Assembly (NCBI GenBank): GCA_964588285.1
Contig: CAZPNX010000008.1
Span: 29,214 to 93,213 of the forward strand
Direction of reading: 5' to 3'
Length of the DNA stretch: 64,000 bases
Source of the DNA: CAZPNX01 sp964588285
GTDB taxonomy: Bacteria; Edwardsbacteria; AC1; EtOH8
Shown here: one piece after another, positions 1 through 7,354 of the stretch
How the letters are laid out: each line of letters opens with the position of its first letter
How positions within the stretch are numbered: the first letter of the stretch is position 1
Made by a program: the position numbers and the translations under genes
Notes under the pieces: model-generated
Databases searched by the model: none
What the model saw: the letters and a program-made list of their open reading frames with translations, nothing else
What the model was told of the DNA's origin: nothing

Positions 1-100
1 CGTGGTGGTGGCGGCGGTGATGCTGCTGTGGCTGACCGAGAGCATCTACAAGGCCTTCGGCGACGCCGACACCCTGAAGCTGTCCAGCCTGAAGCGATAG
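1..100 (+). CDS. C-terminal fragment of a small membrane subunit (HyfE/NuoK/MrpC-like?)
   Basis: Only the last 32 codons lie in the window; the frame runs from base 2 to the TAG at 98-100. The fragment opens with a hydrophobic helix and ends with a short polar tail (GDADTLKLSSLKR). That ending resembles the end of NuoK/HyfE/MrpC-type subunits, which close with a last membrane helix followed by a G-T-L-x-L-x-x-L-R pattern. A complex I-type antiporter subunit starts 0.7 kb downstream, so a membrane subunit of the same complex is plausible, but this is inference from very few residues. Confidence 0.4.
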   Translation, partial: VVVAAVMLLWLTESIYKAFGDADTLKLSSLKR

Positions 101-120
101 ACCACTCCCCGCGAAACCTG

Positions 121-139
121 CCCTGAGCTTTGCCGAAGG
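121..139. repeat. Short dispersed repeat, CCCTGAG...GAAGG type
   Basis: An intergenic 19-base copy of a short motif that begins CCCTGAG and ends CGAAGG. In the opposite orientation it resembles the copies inside coding sequence at 15117-15135 and 39152-39168. Similar CCTTCGAC...CTCAGGG motifs are widespread short repeats in bacterial genomes. Confidence 0.5.
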
Positions 140-185
140 ACACGCAAAAGAACGCGAAAGAACGCGAAACATTGGAGGACAGGAA

Positions 186-665
186 ATGTCGAACATAGAA
201 GCCCTCAAGAAGATCAGCATCTTCGCCGAGTTCAGCCCCTCGGAGCTGAGCCGCCTCTCCAGCCTTTTCACCGAGAGGAGGTTCCGGGCCGGCGAGGTGA
301 TGATCCCGGAGCAGGCCGAGAACCGCGAGGTGATGATCCTGGTCGAGGGCCAGGTGGCGGTGGAGGTGGCCACCCGGCTGGGCCAGAACGCCGAGAAGCT
401 GGTGCTGACCATGGAGCTGACCCCGGGACGGATCATCGAGTGGTCCAGCGCCATCGACACGGTCAAGAGCGGCGGCACCGCCTCGGCCCGGGCGGTCAAG
501 GACACCGCGGTGCTGGTGGCCGACGGAACGGCGGTCTACAAGGCCTGCCAGGACGACCCCAAAATGGGCATGAAGTTCATCCACCAGATTCTGCTGGTGA
601 TCGCCTCGCGCCTGCGCGACACCCGGCTGCAGCTGGTGAGCATGGCGGCCCAGTGCGGCTCTTGA
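186..665 (+). CDS. Cyclic-nucleotide-binding-domain protein without DNA-binding domain
   Basis: This 159-residue protein is essentially one Crp-type cNMP-binding beta-roll. It opens with the family pattern F-x-x-F-(S)-x-x-E-L. This is followed by a short-loop region with GEVMIPEQ and by the E-V-M-I-L-V-E-G-Q-V strand that usually precedes the phosphate-binding cassette. The helical end (about residues 120-159) stops without a helix-turn-helix, so it is probably a ligand sensor or regulator of a partner rather than a transcription factor. A clear GGAGG lies 8 bases before the ATG. It sits between a membrane-subunit fragment and a complex I-type subunit, so it may modulate that complex (inference). 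Whether it still binds cAMP or cGMP cannot be judged, since the phosphate-cassette Arg is not obvious. Confidence 0.75.
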   Translation: MSNIEALKKISIFAEFSPSELSRLSSLFTERRFRAGEVMIPEQAENREVMILVEGQVAVEVATRLGQNAEKLVLTMELTPGRIIEWSSAIDTVKSGGTASARAVKDTAVLVADGTAVYKACQDDPKMGMKFIHQILLVIASRLRDTRLQLVSMAAQCGS

Positions 666-713
666 CGTAGTAACGTAGGAACGTTGGACGTTGAACGTTC
701 AACGTTACTACGT
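665..713. repeat. Inverted repeat overlapping a stop codon
   Basis: Twelve-base arms ACGTAGTAACGT (665-676) and ACGTTACTACGT (702-713) are perfect complements. The interior is rich in AACGTT, including the palindrome TTGAACGTTCAA at 691-702. The left arm begins on the last base of the stop codon of the cNMP-domain gene. It could form an RNA hairpin, but no T-run follows it, so it is not a classic terminator. Confidence 0.6.
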
Positions 714-792
714 TAATACGCGTAAAAAAAGAGTACGGCGACAGGGCGGATACGTCGGCAATAACGTTTACGTCAGATAGCGAGATAATCAG

Positions 793-2355
793 ATGGTAGT
801 GACCATCAATCCCACCGCGGCCTCGGTGCTGCCCCTGCTGGTCTTTCTGGTGCCGCTGGCCTTCAGCGGGCTGATATTCCTGCTGGGCCGCTTCGGCCGT
901 CCCTTCCGCGACGGCCTGGCCCTATTGGGCATCGCCGCCACCTTGGGCATTTCAGCATTGATGGCCGGGCGCATCCTGGGGGGCGAGGTGCTCACCGGAT
1001 GGAACAACAACCTCTATGTGGACGGGCTGGCCGCCATCATGGAACTGGCCGCCAGCGTCATGGGGGCGATAGTGGTGGTCTACTCCATGTGGTACTTCGG
1101 GGAGAAGACCCAGAAGGAGGAGGCCCACCCCTTCACCAGCATGACCAGCTATTACGGGCAGATCCTTCTCTTCCTGGGGCTGATGAACTGGACCTGCGCC
1201 ACCAACAACATCATCATGCTCTACGTCTCCCTGGAGTTCACCACCCTGGCTACGGTCTTTTTGGTCACTTTTCATTGGAACAAGCAGGCCATGGAGGCCG
1301 GGTATAAGTACCTGCTGCTGGTGACCGTCGGGGTCATCTTCGCCCTTTTGGGATCGGTGCTGCTCTATGCCGCGGCCACGCCCTATCTGCCGGCCTCGCG
1401 GGTGCTGCTTTTGACCGAGCTGGGAACGGTGGCTACCAAGATACCCACCAACATCGTGCTGCTGGCGGCCGCCTTCCTGGTGGTGGGTTTCGGCACCAAG
1501 GCCGGCCTGGTGCCCTTCCATGCCTGGCTGCCCGACGCCCACGCCGAGGCCCCGGCCCCGGTGAGCGCCATGCTCTCCGGCATCGTCATCAAGGTGGGAG
1601 CCTACGCTTTGGCCCGAACCATCTCGGTGTTCGCCCCGCACTACGAGACCATCCCCCTGTTCATCGCCATCCTCTGCTCGCTGTCCATGCTGGTGGGCAT
1701 GGGCATGGCCATGATCCAGGACGACCTCAAGCGGATGCTGGCCTACTCCTCGGTGGCCCAGATCGCCTATGTGGTGGAGGGTCTTGGCCTGGGCAGCTAC
1801 CTGGGGATCTACGGCGGGCTGTTCCACCTGGTGAACCACACCGTGGTCAAGGGCCTGCTGTTCCTCTCGGTGGGGGCCATCATCTACTCGGCCGAAAAGC
1901 GCAGCGTATCCGAGCTCTCCAAGATAAAACTTAAAATGCCGATCACCGCCTTCGCCTTTTTCACCGGGATATTCGCCCTGTCGGGCATGCCGCCACTGAA
2001 CGGATTCGCCTCCAAGTTCACCCTGTTTTTGGCTGTCGGGGAGGCTAAGCTGCTGTGGGCGGCCATAGTGGGCATAATCACCTCGCTGTTCACCCTGGTC
2101 TGCTTCTTCCGGGCCGGGTACAAGATCTTCTGGGCGGAGAAGGACATTCCCGCCTTCGCATCTGGCCATGCTGCGGCGGGCAGGCATGCCGTCGGCGCCG
2201 AGGCGGCCATAGCCGGCGAGGTCCCGGCCGGGATGTGGCTGGGCATGGTCTTCCTGGCGCTGACGGCCATCGCTTTGGGGGTTTTCCCGGGCATCATCCA
2301 CCCGCTTTTGGACAACGCCACCAAATGCATATTGAGGATATTGATAGGCGGGTGA
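793..2355 (+). CDS. Proton-translocating antiporter-like membrane subunit (NuoL/M/N, HyfB/F, MrpA/D family)
   Basis: A 520-residue polytopic membrane protein of the PF00361-type family, which moves H+ or Na+ in complex I, Mrp antiporters and group 4 hydrogenases. Signature segments are visible. The helix-5 glutamate is in YVSLEFTTL (E148). A lysine lies in GFGTKAGLVPFHAWLPDAH (K236) and another in SGIVIKVGAYA (K267). DDLKRMLAYSSVAQIAY and PPLNGFASKF follow, the latter with the channel lysine near the end. About 14 hydrophobic segments fit the family, and the length is usual. The Shine-Dalgarno sequence is weak. Downstream neighbours include a NuoB/HycG-type subunit and a formate-dehydrogenase-like protein, so it is probably the ion-pumping arm of an energy-converting-hydrogenase-type complex. 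The exact subfamily (HyfB, HyfF or MrpD-like) cannot be fixed by eye. Confidence 0.88.
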   Translation: MVVTINPTAASVLPLLVFLVPLAFSGLIFLLGRFGRPFRDGLALLGIAATLGISALMAGRILGGEVLTGWNNNLYVDGLAAIMELAASVMGAIVVVYSMWYFGEKTQKEEAHPFTSMTSYYGQILLFLGLMNWTCATNNIIMLYVSLEFTTLATVFLVTFHWNKQAMEAGYKYLLLVTVGVIFALLGSVLLYAAATPYLPASRVLLLTELGTVATKIPTNIVLLAAAFLVVGFGTKAGLVPFHAWLPDAHAEAPAPVSAMLSGIVIKVGAYALARTISVFAPHYETIPLFIAILCSLSMLVGMGMAMIQDDLKRMLAYSSVAQIAYVVEGLGLGSYLGIYGGLFHLVNHTVVKGLLFLSVGAIIYSAEKRSVSELSKIKLKMPITAFAFFTGIFALSGMPPLNGFASKFTLFLAVGEAKLLWAAIVGIITSLFTLVCFFRAGYKIFWAEKDIPAFASGHAAAGRHAVGAEAAIAGEVPAGMWLGMVFLALTAIALGVFPGIIHPLLDNATKCILRILIGG

Positions 2356-2365
2356 TCACCAAAAA

Positions 2366-2391
2366 TTTGAAACGGTTTGAATCGTTTCAAA
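2366..2391. repeat. Hairpin between antiporter-like gene and binding-protein gene
   Basis: Arms TTTGAAACG (2366-2374) and CGTTTCAAA (2383-2391) are perfect complements with an 8-base loop. It begins 10 bases after the stop codon. There is no strong T-run, so it may be a weak terminator or an mRNA-processing hairpin. Confidence 0.45.
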
Positions 2392-2476
2392 AGGTTTGTA
2401 GGGTACGGAATGATCCGCATCAAGATTTATATAACGCTATAAATATTTCGAACATCACATTAACTCGGAAGGTAAG

Positions 2477-3622
2477 ATGAAGAAATCATCGGTGGCATTG
2501 ACGGTCGTTCTGGCGGTGCTAGCCATGGCCGGCTGCGGCCCGGGCGGGGAGAAGATAAAAATCGGGGTGGCCGGGCCGCTGACCGGCGAGCAGGGCAAGG
2601 CCGGACAGGACCTGCTCCACGGAGTGCAATTGGCCGTTTCCGAGTGCAACGCCCGGGGCGGGGTGCTGGGGCGGCGGGTGGTGATCGTGGCCGGCGACGA
2701 CCGGGCCTCGGACAAGGAGGCGGCCGACATCGCCGCCACCCTGTGCAACCAGGGAGTGGTGGGGGTCATCGGCCACTACAACAGCCACTGCTCCATCGCC
2801 GCCAGCCAGATCTATCACCAGCGGGGCATTCCCCAGATCTCGCCGGCCTCCACCAATCCCCGGTTCACCGAGCAGGGTTACGAAAATTTGTTCCGCATCT
2901 GCGGCCGGGACGACCAGCAGGGCATGGTGGCGGCCCGGTTCGCCCTGGACTCGCTGCGCGTCGCCAAGGTGGCCATCTTCCACGACGGGACCACCTACGG
3001 ACAGGGACTGGCCGAGGAGTTCAAGAAAGCCCTGCCCCTGACGGCCGGACCCGGGGAAAAGGAGCCCAAAGTGGTCCTGGTGAGCGAACAACAGATACCG
3101 CTGGCAGCCGAGGGGGCAGTGCCGGATTACGGGCTCTACCTGGACCCGCTTCTGAGCCTGGGCCCGGACCTGATCTACTTCGGCGGCAACTATCCCGAGG
3201 CGGCGGTGCTGGTCCGCCAGATCAGGGAGAGGAAGATAGAGGCCAGGTTCCTGGCCGGCGATGCCATCGCCAACTCGGTGTTCCTAAAGGTAGGTGGGAT
3301 GGCCGCCGAAGGGATATACTTCACCTTTGGACCGGCGGTGGAGGACATGCCGCAGGCCGGGCACTTCTACGGCAGCTTCAAGGCCCGCTACGGGGAGCTG
3401 GGCCCGTTCTCCATCTACGCCTACGACGCGGCCAACGTGCTATTGGAGGCGGTGAGGCGGGCCGGGGCGACCGCGGGGGATTCGCTGGTCAAGGTGCTGC
3501 GCGCGGAAACCTTCTCCGGAGCCCTGGGCGATATACGCTTCGACGTCAAGGGGGACATAATGGCCGCACCCTATGTGGTGTGGACGGTCAAGGGGGGGGA
3601 GTTTGTTCCGCTGAAACCCTAG
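2477..3622 (+). CDS. Branched-chain amino-acid-type ABC substrate-binding lipoprotein (LivK-like)
   Basis: A 381-residue periplasmic binding protein of type 1 fold. The signal peptide ends in a lipobox (LAMAGC, Cys19). The mature part starts IKIGVAGPLTGEQGKAG, the usual first strand of Leu/Ile/Val-binding proteins. Further family segments are VVGVIGHYNSHCSIAAS, GIPQISPASTNP (ligand pocket), a hinge near VAIFHDGTTYGQG, and DLIYFGGNYPEAAVL. The ATG has a GGAAGG sequence just upstream. No permease or ATPase genes lie nearby, so it may serve a distant transporter or act as a sensor. Its position between two subunits of a hydrogenase-like complex is odd. The ligand is unknown. Confidence 0.88.
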   Translation: MKKSSVALTVVLAVLAMAGCGPGGEKIKIGVAGPLTGEQGKAGQDLLHGVQLAVSECNARGGVLGRRVVIVAGDDRASDKEAADIAATLCNQGVVGVIGHYNSHCSIAASQIYHQRGIPQISPASTNPRFTEQGYENLFRICGRDDQQGMVAARFALDSLRVAKVAIFHDGTTYGQGLAEEFKKALPLTAGPGEKEPKVVLVSEQQIPLAAEGAVPDYGLYLDPLLSLGPDLIYFGGNYPEAAVLVRQIRERKIEARFLAGDAIANSVFLKVGGMAAEGIYFTFGPAVEDMPQAGHFYGSFKARYGELGPFSIYAYDAANVLLEAVRRAGATAGDSLVKVLRAETFSGALGDIRFDVKGDIMAAPYVVWTVKGGEFVPLKP

Positions 3623-3637
3623 CGCTTACTATAGCGA

Positions 3638-4041
3638 TACCATGGTTATACAATTGCCGGAAAACAATGGGTGAAGATTTCGATAAATTGGAGATTTTCC
3701 AGCTGGCCCTGGAATTGACCGATTGGGTATATGACATAACAGCTTCTTTCCCCAAGGAAGAACTATACAATCTTGTTTCGCAGTGTCGGAGATCCGTTGT
3801 TTCCATATGCGGCAATATAGCTGAGGGACACGGACGTTATACCTTCAAGGAGAGAATCCAATTCAGCATATATGCTAGGGGCTCATTATCGGAAACAAAA
3901 AGTTACATGCTCATAAGTAAAAGGCGGGGTTACATTGCTGAATCCAAGTTATCCGAGTACCTGGCGAAACACCGAAATCTATCCGTCAAGCTCAATAACT
4001 ACATAAGCTCGTTAAGGAAAAACGTTCGATAAACCATGGTA
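3638..4041. repeat. Short CCATGG-centred repeats flanking the four-helix-bundle gene
   Basis: TACCATGGTT at 3638-3647 and AACCATGGTA at 4032-4041 are reverse complements of each other and lie on either side of the small gene at 3667-4032. The inserted unit is therefore about 400 bases. Because CCATGG is itself a palindrome, the pair also reads as an imperfect direct repeat. The significance is uncertain. Confidence 0.4.
3667..4032 (+). CDS. Four-helix-bundle protein of the 23S-IVS/S23 family
   Basis: A 121-residue, fully helical protein with the pattern of the family first found in intervening sequences of 23S rRNA genes. It has an N-terminal D-F-x-K-L-E-I-F-Q-L-A-L helix, F-P-K-E-E-L-Y-N-L-x-x-Q-C-R-R-S in the second helix, and G-N-I-A-E-G-H-G-R, the most conserved stretch, followed by an F-x-I-A-R-G-S-L-x-E helix. 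Function is unknown; known structures form pentamers. The ATG at 3667 fits the family's usual N-terminus. Its DNA is clearly richer in A and T than the neighbouring genes. It breaks up an otherwise GC-rich cluster and is bounded by CCATGG repeats, which suggests a mobile insertion (inference). Confidence 0.85.
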   Translation: MGEDFDKLEIFQLALELTDWVYDITASFPKEELYNLVSQCRRSVVSICGNIAEGHGRYTFKERIQFSIYARGSLSETKSYMLISKRRGYIAESKLSEYLAKHRNLSVKLNNYISSLRKNVR

Positions 4042-4081
4042 ATGACAATAGCACAGCAATAGTATCACGATTGTAATCGCC

Positions 4082-4564
4082 ATGTTCCTGAAAAAACTCT
4101 GCGCCAAGGCCTTTCCCAAGTCGCTGTGGGTCTACCACGTCAATACCGGCTCCTGCAACGGCTGCGACATCGAGATCGTCGACGTCATCACCCCCTACTA
4201 CGACGCCGAGCGCTTCGGCATCAAGCTGGCCGGCTCGCCCCGCCACGCCGACATCCTGCTGGTGTCCGGGCCGGTGACCCGCCAGGCCCTGCCCTCGCTC
4301 AAGCGGGCCTATGAGGCCGTGCCCGATCCCAAGCTGGTGATCGTGGTCGGTTCCTGCGGCTGCGGGGGCAACCTGTGGTTCGATACCTACAACGTCACCG
4401 GCGGGGTGGACAAGGTGATTCCGGTCAACTACTACATCCCGGGATGTCCGCCCCGGCCCGAGGCCATCCTCTACGGGGTGGCGGTGGCCCTGGGGCTGGC
4501 GCCCAAGGCGGTGGCGGCGGAGGTCCATGCCGAGGGGCCGATCCGGGAGGGGGTGTGGAGATGA
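4082..4564 (+). CDS. NuoB/HycG/EchC-type Fe-S subunit (group 4 hydrogenase small-subunit-like)
   Basis: A 160-residue homologue of the complex I 20 kDa subunit. The N2-type [4Fe-4S] ligands are visible: C25 and C28 in GSCNGCDIE, C92 in VVGSCGCGG, and C122 in YIPGCPPRPE. The CxxC form in place of the CC of NuoB is the hydrogenase-type (HycG/EchC/MbhJ) version. In the family this subunit passes electrons between the catalytic large subunit and the membrane arm. No large-subunit gene follows; instead the stop overlaps the ATG of a PhnD-like lipoprotein by four bases (ATGA), implying translational coupling. The large subunit may lie upstream of the window. Assignment to a hydrogenase as opposed to an energy-converting hydrogenase-related complex is open. 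Confidence 0.88.
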   Translation: MFLKKLCAKAFPKSLWVYHVNTGSCNGCDIEIVDVITPYYDAERFGIKLAGSPRHADILLVSGPVTRQALPSLKRAYEAVPDPKLVIVVGSCGCGGNLWFDTYNVTGGVDKVIPVNYYIPGCPPRPEAILYGVAVALGLAPKAVAAEVHAEGPIREGVWR

Positions 4565-5463
4565 AGCAAAAAATTCAAAATTCAAAACTTAAAATTCAAA
4601 AGGCGCCGATCAGCTCGTCGCAGATAATTTTGACATTTGCCTTTTGCTTTTTAAGTTTGTGGGGCTGCGGAAACCTGAGCCGGGTGCGCTACGGCCAGGA
4701 AGCGGTGAAGATGGCGGTGCTGCCGGCCTATTCCTTGGAACGGATGACCGAGCGCTATCTGCCCCTGTTGCGGCACCTTTCCAGCGAGACCGGCTACGAC
4801 GTCCAATATGTCTCCAGCAGCTCCTACGGGGGATTCGGGGCCACCGCCCAGGGCTCGGACGTCCACTTTGTGTTGTGCGACCCCCTAAGCCTGCTGACCC
4901 TGCAGAAGACGGGCCGGGCCGAGGCATTGGCCGTGTGCTTGGGAGCCGGAGGAGCCGGACAATCGCCAGGCCTGATAGTGGTCCGGAATGGCGGCCTGAA
5001 TGAGATCAAACAGCTTAAGGGAAAAAGGGTGGGGATAGCCTCGCAGCGCTCGGCCGAGGGATTTCTCTCCCAAGCCTATACCCTGATGGAGCAGGGGATA
5101 GACGTCCGGCGCGATCTGCGGCTGGTGCCCTGCGGCAACATGGACGAAGTGATGGAAAAACTCAAAGCCGGCAGAATAGACGCCGGTTTCATCGGGCTGC
5201 CGGCCTGGGATGAAGCGGCGGCCAGCCATCTGTGCATACTGGCCAGGACCGAGTCGGTGCCGAACTGGGCGGTGGCCTCGTTGCCGGGAACAACGCCTGA
5301 GGTTAGAAACAAGATTCAGAACGCCCTGCTGGCCATGGGTCCCCAGAACGAGGGCCAGCGAAAAATTTTGGAGAGAATGCGTCTGGAGGGCTTCTCCCAG
5401 CCGGACCTCCGCAATCTGGAAAACCTGTCCCGGATGGCGGCCAGGGCCGGAATTCCTTTCTGA
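4561..5463 (+). CDS. PhnD/SsuA-like phosphate/phosphonate-type binding lipoprotein
   Basis: A 300-residue binding protein of type 2 fold. The start is the ATG inside the ATGA overlap with the Fe-S subunit gene. An unusual basic N-terminus (MKQKIQNSKLKIQK) is encoded by an AT-rich repeat of AAAATTCAAAA units. A hydrophobic segment and a lipobox (SLWGC) follow. The mature part shows the PhnD pattern: KMAVLPAYSLERMTERYLPLLRHL, then DVHFVLCDPLSLL, LKGKRVGIASQRSAEGFL, and AGRIDAGFIGLPAWDE. No phosphonate permease or ATPase lies nearby. PhnD-like solute-binding proteins can also act as sensors, and here it is coupled to a redox complex, so the ligand may signal rather than be imported (inference). 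Confidence 0.82.
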   Translation: MKQKIQNSKLKIQKAPISSSQIILTFAFCFLSLWGCGNLSRVRYGQEAVKMAVLPAYSLERMTERYLPLLRHLSSETGYDVQYVSSSSYGGFGATAQGSDVHFVLCDPLSLLTLQKTGRAEALAVCLGAGGAGQSPGLIVVRNGGLNEIKQLKGKRVGIASQRSAEGFLSQAYTLMEQGIDVRRDLRLVPCGNMDEVMEKLKAGRIDAGFIGLPAWDEAAASHLCILARTESVPNWAVASLPGTTPEVRNKIQNALLAMGPQNEGQRKILERMRLEGFSQPDLRNLENLSRMAARAGIPF

Positions 5464-5492
5464 TTTTCCAGACAAGATAATTCCATAGAGAC

Positions 5493-7280
5493 ATGAAGCA
5501 TTCCTACACCATCTGCCCGCATTGCGGCTGCGGCTGCGGACTCTACATCGTGGAGCAGGACGGAGCTGTTTCCGGGGTCACCGCCAGCCTGGGGCATGCT
5601 TTGGGCCAGGGCCAGCTCTGCGCCCGGGGATGGACCTGCCACCAGATGATCAGATCAACGGTCCGCTTGAAATCGGCGATGATGGGCGAGCCGGGCAAGC
5701 TTTCTCCGGCCGGCTGGGAGGAGGCGGTGGACCGGGCGGCCGAGATGCTGGTTAAAGTCAGGGACAGCCACGGGACGGGCAGCGTCGGGGTGATCGGCTC
5801 CTCCCGCCTGACCGAGGCCGAGGCCTGGTGCTTGCGCTCCCTGGCCGAGAGCGGGCTCAACACACCTCATTATGACAGCGGGGCGCGTCTGGGATGGCTG
5901 CCCCTGGGCCTGCCAAACCCGGCCAGGCACCAGGACATCGACGAGGCCGACCTGATAATGGTGACCGGCGCCGACCTGCTGGAGGAGAATCCGATACTGG
6001 GGGCCAGGGTGATGTCGCGGTGCAAGCCGGCCGCCGACCGCCCCTATGTTTCTCCGGACATCAGCCATCAGATTCCCAAGGATCCGGGCATTTTGGTTTT
6101 GGGCAACAGCCGGCCCAGCGATCTGAGAAACGCCGCCTCGATCATGATCCAGCCCAGGCCGGGTCGGGAATGGGTGCTGCTGGCGGCCATGCTGCAGAAG
6201 CTGGCCAAGTCGTCCGTCTGCCGGTCCAAAGGGTTCGATAAGCTCAAGGAATCGCTGGGCAAGGTTCAGATCGACAGACTTTTGAACTATGCCGGCATCG
6301 CTCCCGGTGACGCGGCCAGGGCGGCATCGTTGTTGGAGAAGTCGGTGAAGCCGCTGCTGATAGTGGGCCGGGGCCTGTGGCAGACGGAGCAGGCCGGGGC
6401 GGCCCGGGCGGCCGTCATCGATTTGGCACTCACCGTGGAAAAGCTGAAGGTGATGCAGGCGGCGGCCGGGGCCAACGACACGGGTTGCGGGCAGATACTG
6501 TCTTCTGACCGGGGCCTGGGCTACATGGAGATGATCGAGGCGGCCTCGGCCGGGAAGCTGAAGGCTCTGGTATTGGTGGGCGAGGATCCGCTGAGGTCCC
6601 TGCCCGGGCCGGAGCTGACGGCAAAGGCATTGGCCGGGGTCGAGGCCCTGGTGGTCATCGACTCGTTCGCGGCGAACCTGGTGATACCGCTGGCCAAGGT
6701 GGTTCTTCCCCTGCCTTTGCCGCTGGAGAAAAGCGGCGCTTTCAGGAACATTGCCGGAGAAAGCCAAAATTTCGACTCTGTCCTGGCCGCCCCGGCCGGG
6801 GTGCGCGGACTGGAGGAGATTCTGTCGCGCTGGGCCAAGACCTTGGGCGGCAAAATCTCCGGAAGCGGTCGGGCGGAAGCCGCGGCCGAGAACGAAATAT
6901 CATGGCTGGAAATTCCGGAGACGACCTCCAAGGTTGACGGATTCCTGCTGGAGTTGGGGACGGCCTATCCTCATTTGGCGGGCGGGGAGCTTTACACCGA
7001 GGCAACGCCCCACCTGGCAAGGGAGTTCGCCGGCGGCTGGGCCGAGATGCATCCGGAAGACATCTCGGAACTGGGTCTAAGGGCGGGCTGGCGGGCCAGG
7101 TTGGCCACCGAGGCCGGAAGGATGGAGGCCGTTATCAGACCCAATCCAGGGCTTTCCAGAAAAACCATTTTCATGCCGGCTCATTTCAGGGGAAATACTT
7201 TGGCGCCGTTTCGCTTCCATCCGGCCCTAAAAACCCCGATACTGAAAGGCATTCCGGCCAAGGTGGAGAAGATATCATAA
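5493..7280 (+). CDS. Molybdopterin-oxidoreductase-family protein (FdhA/NuoG-like) lacking the catalytic Cys/Sec
   Basis: A 595-residue member of the formate dehydrogenase/NuoG family. The N-terminus has the [4Fe-4S] motif C8-x2-C11-x3-C15 with a fourth Cys at C43. In active enzymes the fourth Cys is followed by x-Lys-Gly; here it reads CARG, with Arg45 in place of the electron-relay Lys. The catalytic segment, normally A-R-x-(Cys/Sec)-H, reads D-S-G-A-R-L-G-W, so Gly134 stands where the Mo ligand should be. The middle domain keeps family segments such as ADLIMVTGADLLEENPILGARVM and ALVLVGEDPL, and a short C-terminal beta domain is present. It is likely a structural or electron-wire subunit, as NuoG is in complex I, and not a formate dehydrogenase. 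A terminator follows 12 bases downstream. Confidence 0.82.
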   Translation: MKHSYTICPHCGCGCGLYIVEQDGAVSGVTASLGHALGQGQLCARGWTCHQMIRSTVRLKSAMMGEPGKLSPAGWEEAVDRAAEMLVKVRDSHGTGSVGVIGSSRLTEAEAWCLRSLAESGLNTPHYDSGARLGWLPLGLPNPARHQDIDEADLIMVTGADLLEENPILGARVMSRCKPAADRPYVSPDISHQIPKDPGILVLGNSRPSDLRNAASIMIQPRPGREWVLLAAMLQKLAKSSVCRSKGFDKLKESLGKVQIDRLLNYAGIAPGDAARAASLLEKSVKPLLIVGRGLWQTEQAGAARAAVIDLALTVEKLKVMQAAAGANDTGCGQILSSDRGLGYMEMIEAASAGKLKALVLVGEDPLRSLPGPELTAKALAGVEALVVIDSFAANLVIPLAKVVLPLPLPLEKSGAFRNIAGESQNFDSVLAAPAGVRGLEEILSRWAKTLGGKISGSGRAEAAAENEISWLEIPETTSKVDGFLLELGTAYPHLAGGELYTEATPHLAREFAGGWAEMHPEDISELGLRAGWRARLATEAGRMEAVIRPNPGLSRKTIFMPAHFRGNTLAPFRFHPALKTPILKGIPAKVEKIS

Positions 7281-7292
7281 AAAATAAATTAG

Positions 7293-7316
7293 ACCCCGCC
7301 TTGGCGGGGTTTTTTT
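7293..7316 (+). terminator. Rho-independent terminator after the oxidoreductase cluster
   Basis: ACCCCGCC and GGCGGGGT form a GC-rich stem with a tight loop, followed at once by six or seven T residues. It ends the cluster that begins before the window. Confidence 0.85.
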
Positions 7317-7354
7317 AGCTGGAAGTTATCTTTGAATTGATAAAGATCAAACTT

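Noticed and set aside
952..2301. Long open frame (449 codons) on the minus strand opposite the antiporter-like gene
   Set aside because: It is a shadow caused by high GC; its protein is rich in Gly, His, Gln and Arg without any domain, while the plus-strand frame is a clear family member.
3992..4585. Minus-strand open frame opposite the NuoB-like gene
   Set aside because: Shadow frame; the plus strand has the Fe-S motifs and correct length.
5493..7280. Active formate dehydrogenase
   Set aside because: The Cys/Sec and relay Lys positions are replaced by Gly and Arg.
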